From Liolophura sinensis (lineage: Eukaryota > Mollusca > Polyplacophora > Chitonida > Chitonidae): a DNA stretch of 64,000 nucleotides. The stretch is taken from NCBI RefSeq assembly GCF_032854445.1, contig NC_088295.1, positions 66,447,249 through 66,511,248 on the forward strand, in the 5' to 3' direction. The notes below the pieces were generated by a model that saw only the letters and a list, made by a program, of their open reading frames with translations, was not told where the DNA came from and did not search any database. Within the stretch, counting starts at the first letter, position 1. Each line of letters opens with the position of its first letter. The translations under genes and the position numbers were made by a program. Shown in pieces: positions 1 through 9,482 of this stretch.

Positions 1-3000
1 GTAAATGAATATATGCCATAGTGCACTTGAAATCAGAAAATACAGTTACTGCAGTTTGAAAATAATTAAACACTCTTAAATAAAAATTTTATTCTTAAAC
101 TTATTATTCTGAGTGTAAGCAAACATCGAGTTAAATGAATAATCCCCATAGACAAATGCGCAGGGAATGTACAATCCCTCACTACTGGAATGCAATAACA
201 GCCTTGAAATAAACCACTGGAACCGTTACCTTTTCAGTGCACAAACATAGCACGTGTATTCCGCATAATCTGTAACCATGGGTCAGGTTGTGGGCCTTTT
301 CTCTGAATTTTGGCTATTCAGCTTGAATCTTGATATGTTTTACATCCACCTAAGGCATTTGGAGCAATCGATTTGGGCCTGTATATTTTATGTCTGTCCA
401 ACATCAAATCGAGATTATGTTGCAGATTCTTCTGGTTGATGGCATGGGGAGCGCTTTGGTATTATCTATTAGTGAACAAAATGTTTTCTTTGTTGACTTG
501 AGTTCAGCTGAGTGCTATAAAACAAGCACATCAGCCGAGAGGCTCACTGAGAATCATCTTTATTCAGACTGACGTGATAATCGATACGATATACTTTTAT
601 CTCTTTCTCACTTTCCTTAACTCCTGGCACATGTCAATCAACTGTGGGCAGAAGGAATGGGATCCTATACTTGTGGCTACACCGTCTCTCAAGCTGCATG
701 AGGGAGGTAAAACTTCAACAGTCACAGCTATGCGCGTGCGTCATCTCAACAGTTATCTATATTCTTTCAATATATACTCATGGATTAAAATTAAATGGTG
801 ACATTAACGCACTTGGCCTCTGTACATGAAATTCAGTCATTTTATCCTGAGCCGAGAAAAATGTCAACTAGATTTGTTTTATTACTTTACCGCTGTAATG
901 GTCATAAGTATCTTTTATTTAACAGAAACAAAAAGTGATCCGCAACCGATAACAATAAACGACATCGTTCATTTAACACCTTAGGCGACACTTGCCATTT
1001 GTAGCAACGACCAGATAAGGCATTATCAATTTTTCATCACACTATGTTTATCTTTTACACAATCCTCTTGAATTCTTTTTCCATCTTTTGGCAATAATGA
1101 CTTCTGCGTTTGATGAGATCAGCCTAATGTATATCCGGAGGGGAGAACGAAAAAGACACAGCTAAGCAAACACAGGTTTTTGTGGATGGAACATTTAATA
1201 AAAATCAGTCCAAATATGAATCAAAGCGAAAAAAAAATGTAAAAAGGGGTAAAAAGGGGAACCACGTCTTAGAGTTATTATCGATTTTGATGGTTGAAGC
1301 CTGACAAAAATCACATCATGTAGGCTACTGTGTTCAGGTTTGATTTACTTTCTGTGATTGGGTTACGCTAAACCAGAGCCTGTGCATAAAATGGGCATCC
1401 GGGAAATGGTAAACTGGTAAAATCTATTATTCATTCTTATGAATTTGGCGGTCAGTTGATTAGGTATTACTTTTATACAACAAATGCCTAGGGAGAGAGC
1501 AGCAGACTGACCAGTTTTAGTCTGATGCGATTATCGAACTTGAAATACTACCGCATTTTGTTTCCCGTATGGCAATCTTGCGAAACGTTCATTCATTCGT
1601 ATAATCTGATTGAATTCATAGAAAGGTCAATAACTCAAACAGGAAATTCAGGAACAGACTTTGTCCATTTTCTTTCTTGTTCTCTATAACTTAATGCTTA
1701 CACGACTGAGCTCTCCAGGGAAGAGAAGCTGTTGAGATTTTAGGCATGGCAGTACTGTAACGTCTGACTGGGTAAAATTATGCGCATCTACGGGGAACTT
1801 AGGAAGATGTATTGACGCATTTGTCATATTCAAATGTCCACACGGGCAAAGCGGATGCTCTGCTGAATGATCTCAATTACTTCAGACGGCTTTAGGTGGC
1901 GAAATTCGTCACAGACACTTCATATCACCGTTACCGTAATATGTCTGAATCGTGAGTAATGAATCATTAGAAACCATTTGGGTGGTGTATTAATTCTTAA
2001 CCTTGTATGTATCACCGTACAGTACAGCGGTGAATTTAGTCGTGTTATTTCCTGTCCCGTCTACGCATGACCTGTGCATTCATTTTATCTTAGACGCATT
2101 TTTTTATAATGATTTTAAGAGGTGGTCGACGGTAAACCCTTGTATATGGTCAAACCTGAATTTTAGCATAGACCAATTACTCTCCAGGTGCATATGTAAC
2201 TCCGAGAAAGTTCGCCAGTGACTTGTCAAGAACCTAGACAGTGGTACGCTCCAAGTACTCCGACTTCCTCCAAGAATGAAACTCGCCGACAAGGCATAAG
2301 TTACAATTCCTTATGACGTGGCCTAAGAAATCAAACTAATGCTTTATATGTAACTCGATCAACAATTTTGTTCGTAAATGAGAGGTAACCGGCCATGGAT
2401 TCAACAGACATTTGCAATATTTTTGAATTTTATGATACAGATTTATAACTTGCAAAATTGGAGTGTTTACTCATAACATAACAACTTCAACCCTCTCACT
2501 CCCACCATGCCTCTGCCTATATATCTATATGTCATTACAAAGAGGGAAAATAATATCATTTAGATATCAATTTCCAAAAGAAGCCTCTTTGAAGTATGTG
2601 TTTACGAAAGCTTTACAATGGCACAATTAGACACAGTTTGTCTAAATTCCAGTGAGGATGACTGGGTAAGATGACGCAAGTGCGACGAAACCATACCCAA
2701 AGTGCAGGTGGTGGTTGAGGGCTGAGCTTAACTAGGCAGGAAGGGGATGGGTGTATGTAAGGGACAGCACCGCCTTTGGAATTTCAAAACATATACTAAC
2801 CATCACAACACCGTAATACTGTTGGTGATGGAGGGGAGTGAACTCTCACAGTGGATGGAAATTGGACACGGACACAGCTTAGACGACCAGAATGCGTGCA
2901 TCACATACATGAATATATGCACTACTGCTCTGACTCGTGTATCATTTAAGAAATTACATTTGTAAGTAGACAGGTACTAAGACAAATGTCTACAAGCTTT

Positions 3001-3210
3001 CAACCTGTATGTGTTTTTCTCTATACATGCATCTAGAAGTACCCTTCAAATACATAACTTAGACGGAATCAGTTCATGTTCAAAGACCAATGCCGTGGCT
3101 AACCGTGCTAAATTTCAGTAGGTTTCTTGCTTAATTGGAAGTCAAGTGTGATTAACTTGCCTATTTCAGATATTTCATTTATAACGTCACATTTATTGCA
3201 GTAGCAATAC
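1..3210. other. Unannotated stretch, no gene recognised
   Basis: No open frame exceeds 80 codons and none resembles a known protein. Both strands are rich in stops and AT. I saw no SINE head, terminal repeat or tandem array. It could be intergenic or intronic. Confidence 0.5.
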
Positions 3211-3434
3211 TATTTATTTGATTGGTGTTTTACGTAGTGTTCACGAATATTCCACTTATACGACAATATGGTGGGAAAGCCCGGGGTAACCCACGACCAT
3301 CTGCGAGTTGCTGGTAGAACTTCCCACGAATGGCCAGAGAGAAGCCAGCATGAGCTGGACTTGAAATCAAAACGATTGCATAGGTGAGAAGCTCCCTGGT
3401 CATTGTGCACGCCAACCACCTCAGCCAAGGAGGA
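3211..3434 (-). mobile_element. SINE-A copy, diverged
   Basis: A tRNA-derived SINE lying reversed. On the plus strand it opens with the TATTTATTTGATTGGTG tail and runs through the body (TTCCACTTATACGAC, CCCGGGGTAACCCACGACC, GCCAGCATGAGCTGGACTTG) to a worn tRNA-like head (CAACCACCTCAGCCAAGGAGG). SINEs are non-coding and are transcribed by RNA polymerase III from the tRNA-like end, here at about 3434. This copy is shorter and more diverged than the one at 9201-9470. A second copy in the same orientation follows 16 bp later, so the two were inserted next to each other or duplicated together. Confidence 0.85.
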
Positions 3435-3450
3435 TTCATACCAGCAGTAA

Positions 3451-3703
3451 TATTTATTTATTTATTTGATTGGTTGTGCGCCGTACTCAAGAATGTTTCA
3501 TTTATACGACGCCGGCCAGCACTATGGCGGGAGGAAAAAGGACAGAGCCCGGGGGAAACTCACGACCATGCGCAGGTTACTGGAAGACTTTCCCACGTAC
3601 AGCCGGAGAGAAAGCCAGCATGAGCTGGACTTGAACTCAAAGCGACCGCATTGGTGAGAGGCTCCTGGGTTATTGGGCCGCGCTGGTGTCCTAAGCCCTT
3701 CGG
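3451..3703 (-). mobile_element. SINE-A copy
   Basis: Reversed SINE-A with an (AAAT)n tail at the left and the body landmarks ACGACGCCGGCCAGCACTATG and GCCAGCATGAGCTGGACTTG (the second shared exactly with the neighbouring copy). The tRNA-like head at the right is worn (CGCGCTGGTGTCCTAAGCC). The flanks CAGCAGTAATA (left) and CAGCAGCAATAATA (right) look like an imperfect target-site duplication. Confidence 0.88.
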
Positions 3704-3901
3704 CAGCAGCAATAATAATCCTTGTAGTATAATGACGTCAGTGCTTCTGTGTTAATACTCTAGTCATTGGGTGAACAATGAGGGTTAAATGTTAAGGCTG
3801 GAAGACATATGTAATGAAACCGGGTGTTGCGTTGCATTATCACATGATGTCATAATTCAACCACAGCTGTACGAAATATAATTTCGAACTCTTCCACAAA
3901 C

Positions 3902-4250
3902 AGGGCCGCTTCGGTGGCCTCAGAGCGTATGCCTGGATGTCGGGAAACCCTGGATAACAAAAAGGGTAGGGTCATACCAAAGACTTCAGATATTGTACTT
4001 GTTGCTGCCTCTCTTGGCAGTCAGCACTGACAGGATTGAACAAGAAACACGAACTGGTTGGTCCGGTGGAGGTATTATGTGATTGGGTGGGATATCATAT
4101 CTTCGGCATGACACTTCAGTGGCGGCATCACTTCGGCGGCATGGACTTGCCCTGTCACAAGAAGACACTGTATACATACACGTAGCTAATGAATCCACGT
4201 GACATTCTTCAATGCGACGTAAAATCATATTAAACATAGATACATACATA
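3902..4250 (+). mobile_element. SINE-C copy, nearly full length
   Basis: Third tRNA-derived SINE family. The head (GCTTCGGTGGCCTCAGAGCG) is followed by the family body: CTTGGCAGTCAGCACTGACAG, then TATTATGTGATTGGGTGGGA, then GACACTTCAGTGGCGGCATC, then a CACAAGAAGACACTG block. It ends in GCGACGTAAAATC and a loose (CATA)n tail. The flanks TTCCACAAAC at 3892-3901 and TTCTACAAAC at 4251-4260 form a 10-bp target-site duplication with one mismatch, which fixes both ends and supports insertion by target-primed reverse transcription. Confidence 0.85.
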
Positions 4251-4647
4251 TTCTACAAACATCTTTGCTTGAAGAAGTCCAAGTTAGTCTAACCAACTTC
4301 CACGTTTAACTTCACCCTTTTTTGTCACCCAGCATGTCACTTGTCCCTGCTGCTTAGTACTCTTTACTTTTCCACCCCTACCCTCACTCAATACCTGATT
4401 ATCGTGCCAGGCTTTTTGGCATGATTTAATAAGCACGTACTTATAGGCGAGTACCTTGTTGGCTCTTCTTTTCTAACGGGACCCAGTACTGTAACGTCAT
4501 CATACAACTGTAACCGTGATGTCATTATGTAAACTGGCGCAGTTTTCTGATTTACCGATAAGATTTGTCCTTTCCTTTATGCTGATCACCAAGCCATGCG
4601 AGAATCGAGATTGCCAAAGTCTTAACCCATCTTCGCTTGCTTTTCAT

Positions 4648-4795
4648 TAATTTATTTCTTTGATTGGTGTTCAGAGCCTTGCTCAAGACTATATCACTTA
4701 TTGACAGAAATTACATCTATGCATGGAGGAAATCGGGATTGGCTAGTGTAAACCAACGACCTCCAGCTATTGCGTGGAAAACCTTCTGACCTAAA
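4648..4795 (-). mobile_element. SINE-A fragment, strongly decayed
   Basis: The left end (TTTATTTCTTTGATTGGTGTT) and the spaced matches GCTCAAGACTATATCACTTA and AAACCAACGACCTCCAG follow the order of the SINE-A body. The tRNA-like head is missing. This is an older copy than those at 6.7 and 9.2 kb. Confidence 0.65.
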
Positions 4796-5010
4796 GCTGC
4801 GTTCGAAATAGCATGTTCTTCATGAAATGCTGGGAAATTTAAATTTCAGGTAAACTTTCATTAGAATGTTGGTTAATAATGGAGAATGTGCTTCATTGTA
4901 CAGAATTGGCGTGATTGTCGTGCAAGATACATAAATCTCCTGCATCTTTCTGATGTAAACGAAACCTAATATGATTGAAAAAACTTTTTAGCACCAAACA
5001 AAGAAATCGA

Positions 5011-5344
5011 GTGAGTGAGTGAGTGATTGGGGTTTAACGTCGTGCTCAACAATTTTTCAGTCATATGACGACGAAGGAATCCTTAGGGTGTATGTAATGT
5101 ATCTCCTTGTTGCAGGACGGATTTCCACGGCTCTTTTATCTAGTGCTGCTTCACTGAGACGACTTACCGAAGGCAAGTAAGCCGCCCCACCCGAGCCATT
5201 ATACTGATACGGGTAACCAGTCGTTGCACCATCCTCTTCATGCTGAACGCCAAGCGAGGAAGCCACAACTTCCTCTTTTAAAGTCTAAGGTGTGACTCGA
5301 CCTAGGATTGATCCTGGATCTACCGCTCCCGAAGTGGACGCTCT
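5011..5344 (-). mobile_element. SINE-B copy, 5'-truncated
   Basis: Second tRNA-derived SINE family, lying reversed. On the plus strand it starts with a (GAGT)n tail at 5011, then GGTTTAACGTCGTGCTCAAC, TCCTTGTTGCAGGACGG, CCGCCCCACCCGAGCCATT and TCATGCTGAACGCCAAGCG, and stops inside the A-box region (GTGGACGCTCTA), so about 25 bp of the tRNA-like head are absent. AATCGAG on both sides (about 5004 and 5345) may be a short target-site duplication. The open frame inside is a by-product of the repeat. Confidence 0.88.
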
Positions 5345-6132
5345 AATCGAGCATGTTGGTGTAAATGTCTGTCAAGTTATGGTAAGAATGGAAGCCCTCA
5401 TATGACGGCTATTTCACTTATGATTTTGTATGATTTAGATTAATAAATCTCCCTCGTTTTCTTTATCTCTTTATCAGTTTGTGAATAAGATTAAGGCTAT
5501 AATCTACTTGGAAATAATTTAATAAATCTAAAGTGATGGTAAAGTAAATGGTATTGATATACCGGCACATTATTTTCGATTTATCAATGATACCAAGGAA
5601 ATACTTTAAAATCATAACGTTATTTTGAATTGAGAAATATTACGTTGAAATGTTTTATATATATATATATATAGACCTGAGAAAGCGCTACAATGGGGGA
5701 TAACTCTGATAGTGTCCCCGCAGAAACAACTCGTCGTTCGGGCTGCCGGTTGCAGACCCAATGCACAGAGTCCACCACACCATAAACATTGCCGATACCC
5801 CTTTCTGTATGGCGTGTTACATAACACTTGACAAACACAATGTCCAATCAAGCAGCATTAAGCACCAGAGAATCAATCAAAAGCACATATATAATGACTT
5901 TATATTGGATATAAAGAGGACTATGACTATTAGTCTTCTCATGGGACATACATGATTGGGCAGCGAATTCTTGCGCAACTCATAAAGGCAAGTTTACTCT
6001 GATTTTAATGGATGGAGATAAAATGAAACAGAGATAAAACGGATTTTGAAGCTCAGCAAGCACGCACATAGGAAAAACACTGGACACGACCTGCAGGCCC
6101 AGTCAATTTACCCTTTAAGCGACGTGAGGCCG
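5345..6132. other. Unannotated stretch with a short (TA)n run
   Basis: The only structure seen is an alternating TA run at about 5654-5673. No open frame is convincing, and no repeat head or tail was recognised. Confidence 0.45.
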
Positions 6133-6205
6133 GATATCACCAGGTACGTCTGGCGGTTTGCCATTTGTTACTCTCGTCGTTGCTGTGGGTTTACTCTTTG
6201 TCCGG
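6133..6205 (+). repeat. Repeat E fragment
   Basis: A 70-bp segment (GCCATTTGTTA, GTCGTTGCTG, GGTTTACTCTTTGT) that matches the right half of the repeat at 28267-28441 and the segment at 47129-47190. The family is unclassified; see the 28.3 kb copy. Confidence 0.5.
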
Positions 6206-6286
6206 TTTTACTGCCTATGTTGTTATCTTTTATATTTTGTTCATTGGTTCTAGTTTGTGCACCGCGAGAAATTCGAACAGCTCCAG

Positions 6287-6503
6287 AGCCTCCGTGGCCG
6301 AGATGATTAACGTGCCAGCGTGGCGCAATGGCCCAGGAGCCTCAGACCAATGCTATCGCCGTGGGTCCAGCTCATGCTGAAGGTCTGGATTTCTCCCGGG
6401 CTCTGCCCGGTTTTCTCCCACCACATAATGCTGCCTACCGTCGTATAGGTGAAACATTCTTAAGTACGGTGTAAAACACAAATCAAATAAATAAATAAAT
6501 AAA
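6287..6503 (+). mobile_element. SINE-A copy with internal deletion
   Basis: Forward SINE-A: head GAGCCTCCGTGGCCGAGATG at about 6286, then CCAGGAGCCTCAGACCAATG and GTCCAGCTCATGCTGA, then a jump straight to CTCCCGGGCTCTGCCCGG. About 60 bp found in other copies (the CTTCCTCTCCGGCCGTAAG to CAACCTGCGGATGG block) are missing. It ends in an (AAAT)n tail. A SINE-C begins within a few bases of the tail, so the two elements abut. Confidence 0.87.
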
Positions 6504-6504
6504 A

Positions 6505-7110
6505 CGAACCGCTCCCGTGGTGTAATGGTAAAGACTTTCTTCTCGATGTCAGGGGATCTGGGATCAAACCTGGGTCTGGTCATACAAATGCTTTGAAAAT
6601 GGTAGCCTTTTGGCGCTCAGTACTGACAGCATAGGGCAAGGAAACAGGACCGATTGGTCAGGTGTCAGTATAATGTGACTGGGTGAGTTGTCATGTCTGA
6701 TGTCCCCTTGGCAAAGGACTGGCCCTACAACATTTATTTATTTATTTGATTGGTGTTTTACGCCGTACTCAAGAATATCTCACTTATACGACGGCGGCCA
6801 GCATTAAGGTAGGTGGAAAACGGGTTCAGCCCGGGGGTAAACCCACGACCATCCGCAGGTTGCTGCCAGACCTTCCCACTTACGGTCGGAAAGGAAGCCA
6901 GCATGAGCTGGACTTGAACTCACAGCGACCGCATTGGTGAGAGACTCTGGGGTCATAACGCTCCACTAGCGCGCTAACCAACTGAGCCACGGAGGCCCCG
7001 GCCCTACAACAAGATGACACAATAAGTATACACACAGGCTATGACTCCTTGTCGAAATATGACTGAAAATTTGTTACGTATGACGTAAAGTCCCAGGCAT
7101 GCATACATAC
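6505..7110 (+). mobile_element. SINE-C copy split by a nested SINE-A
   Basis: Forward SINE-C. The head has an A-box-like CGTGGTGTAATGGTAAAG and a B-box-like GGGATCAAACCTGGG. The body follows (GCGCTCAGTACTGACAGC, GTCAGTATAATGTGACTGGG), then a SINE-A occupies 6732-6999. The SINE-C resumes at 7011 (AAGATGACACAATAAG) and ends with the shared tail (ATATGACTGAAAATTTG, GACGTAAAGTCCC) and a (CATA)n run near 7099-7110. Without the insert and its duplicated target, the element is about 325 bp, close to the copies at 3.9 and 24.2 kb. Confidence 0.88.
6732..6999 (-). mobile_element. SINE-A nested in SINE-C
   Basis: A complete reversed SINE-A: (AAAT)n tail at the left, intact body and a tRNA-like head at the right (GCGCGCTAACCAACTGAGCC, then ACGGAGGC). 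The perfect 11-bp duplication GGCCCTACAAC lies at 6721-6731 and 7000-7010 on either side and belongs to the interrupted SINE-C. This dates the SINE-A as the younger insertion. Confidence 0.95.
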
Positions 7111-7193
7111 ATACGCGAGGAATTAACCATATTGTTTGATATGGAGAACCTACACACATATATTTTACAGAACCATTCCGCACGTTCAGATGG

Positions 7194-7430
7194 TTAAAGA
7201 TCTGGCTTGGTGCGACTAAACCAGGCTCTTGACCGGTGAGATCCATGTTCGAATCCAGTTCGCGATGTTTCCACTCAGGATTTACATGTAAGTCAAGAGG
7301 TTTGTCAGAGACGTGGCAAAGGTCGATAGATTACCCTGGTCTCCTCAACTCATAAGTTTAACCGCTGTCTCATGTGAGTGAAAAATCCTTGACAACGGCC
7401 TTAAACACCAATGAATTAAATAATTCTAAG
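7194..7430 (+). mobile_element. SINE-D, a distinct tRNA-derived family
   Basis: Flanked by a perfect 11-bp duplication CGTTCAGATGG (7183-7193 and 7431-7441), so both ends are defined. Inside, a B-box-like TGTTCGAATCC sits at about 7229 in a tRNA-like context. The body is unlike A, B or C. The 3' end (GTGAGTGAAAAATCCTTG, then ACGGCCTTAAACACCAATG) matches the tail shared by the other SINE families. The first bases (TTAAAGATCTGGC) suggest the tRNA-like head is incomplete. Only one copy was found in the window. Confidence 0.72.
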
Positions 7431-7441
7431 CGTTCAGATGG

Positions 7442-8733
7442 ATTCACCTGCATTTACATGCACGTTGAACTGTTATACTCAGCGGTTTGCCATTAATGTC
7501 GTGCCCAGGTGAATAATGTGATTTCCTGGCGAAGACACGGTTAGTGTTCCATTGTTTTCAGGGCCTTGGTTGCATTAGGCGGTTGACATATGAAATATGT
7601 TTATAGTCTTACGTTACATTCATTGGAGATTTCGTCAGAAACTTGCCAAGGGTCGGCGTTTTATTCCGGACACTCTTGGTTTCCATCGCATCGTACACTA
7701 ATAAATGAATAAGGTTTTGAAAATAAAATAGGGGTGCATATCTGCAACAAAGGCATGAGTTATAGATCTATTTACCAGCGCATAATGAGCTTTGATTGAG
7801 TTTATATATGCACATTTTTACGACATCACTATTAACAGCTTTCAGTCATGTACAACGCGTTCCATGGAACAGCGGTACCATGCTTGTGTGTAGGGATAGG
7901 TTGGAGGAGGGGGTATACATGTAGGTATCGATTTAGTGGAGGTGCAGTGGTCTACTCAAGGAGTACGGTCACATTCTAGAAATTCTGAAAGTTTTGGGGG
8001 AGAGCGGTAGCCATCTCATTCCCGTTTCCCCTATTTCCTATCGCTTTCTTTCACGGTGGTTTTACAAAGAAGCAGCATCCAACCTGCCACAGTTTATATT
8101 TTGTGCAATATTTTGGACCTACATAAAGCAGCCTGTGCCTCACAAATATCAGATAGCAATGTTTTATGTGTTCGAGAATGAGAGATTAGGAGTCAAGGCG
8201 CCAAAGACGAGACTCTGAAGACACGATACGGAAAGAAACATGTATGTAGCCCTGTATTTTATGTTCTTGTCAAGACTATCTGGCGTCTATAACACATACT
8301 TGTACATATTATAAGCTCATTTGATACACGTACACATGTACCATGCTAGAGAAAAAACGGTTGTTTACACTGACAGTTACGACATTGCGGGTCAAATCGT
8401 TATATTCTTCCTTCTCCATCTGTCAGGCTGAATAACAGATCTACAAGTAACCTGATCTGGTTGTACACGCGAATGCCTACATAGGAACACTATGACCACT
8501 CAGGGCTAGACACGCACCCAGAACTGCCACGTATTACAATTGTCTAAAGTTCGGTTTCTTAAAACAAGCAAAGTCTGTGTGGGTTGTAAGTTTTGGTAGT
8601 TGAAAATAACACTGCAAGGCCATTTGAACTATAGTGCTACAAAGTTAAATATAAATCTGACTTTTTGAGACAAGTGCTGAACTTATCTATTACTAAAGCT
8701 TGGCTATAGCGACAGACCAATAAACTGTTATTG
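7442..8733. other. Unannotated stretch, no gene recognised
   Basis: No convincing open frame; the longest is 74 codons (7994-8218, plus) and resembles nothing known to me. No repeat landmarks were found. Confidence 0.45.
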
Positions 8734-8745
8734 CCTGTGGAATAG

Positions 8746-9105
8746 ACCGGACCGGATAGCACAGTTGGTAGAGCGTCCGCTTCGGGACCGGTAGATCCAG
8801 GATCCATCCTTGATCAAGTCACAGCTAAGATCTTAAAAGAGGAAGTTGTAACTTCCTCGCTTGACGTTCAGCATGAAGAGGATAGTGCAACGACTGGTTG
8901 ACCCATATCAGTATAATGGCTCTGGCGGGGCGGCTTACTTGCCTTCGGTAAGTCGTCTCAGTGAAGAAGCACTAAATAAAAAGAGCAGTGGAAATCCGTC
9001 CTGCAACAAGGAGGCACATTACACGTACATGCACCCTAGTCATATGACTGAAAATTGTTGAGTACGACGTCAAACCCCAAGCACTCACTCACTCACTCAC
9101 TCACT
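8746..9105 (+). mobile_element. SINE-B copy, full length
   Basis: The head carries an A-box-like TAGCACAGTTGGTAGAGCG, then TAGATCCAGGATCCATCC around the B box. The body follows (GAGGAAGTTGTAACTTCCTC, a near-perfect inverted repeat; CAGTATAATGGCTCTGGCGG; CCTGCAACAAGGAGGCAC). It ends with the shared tail (ATGACTGAAAATTGTTGAG, TACGACGTCAAACCCC) and a (CACT)n run. The perfect 12-bp duplication CCTGTGGAATAG at 8734-8745 and 9106-9117 defines both ends. Confidence 0.95.
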
Positions 9106-9200
9106 CCTGTGGAATAGTATAAAGGAAGCTATGGGAAAATATAGAAACGGCTTGGGATTTTTTCTTTTTTATCTAATAGAAATACAAAAATTGCATTCTA

Positions 9201-9470
9201 TTTATTTATTTATTTATTTGATTGGTGTTTTACGCCGTACTCAAGAATATTTCACTTATACGACGGCGGCCAGCATTATGGTGGGTGGAAACCGGGCACA
9301 GCCCGGGGGAAACCCACGACCCTCCGCAGGTTGCTGGCAGACCTTCCCACTTACGGCCGGAGAGGAAGCCAGCATGAGCTGGACTTGAACTCACAGCGAC
9401 CGCATTGGTGAGAGGCTCCTGGGTCATTACGCTGCGCTAGCGCGCTAACCGACTGAGCCACGGAGGCCTC
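9201..9470 (-). mobile_element. SINE-A copy, full length
   Basis: A well-preserved reversed copy: (AAAT)n tail, GATTGGTGTTTTACGCCG, GGGCACAGCCCGGGGGAAAC, CCGCAGGTTGCTGGCAGACC, GCCAGCATGAGCTGGACTTG and a tRNA-like head GCTAGCGCGCTAACCGACTG at the right. The flanks AATTGCATTCTA (9189-9200) and AAGTGCATTCTA (9471-9482) are a 12-bp target-site duplication with one mismatch. Confidence 0.95.
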
Positions 9471-9482
9471 AAGTGCATTCTA

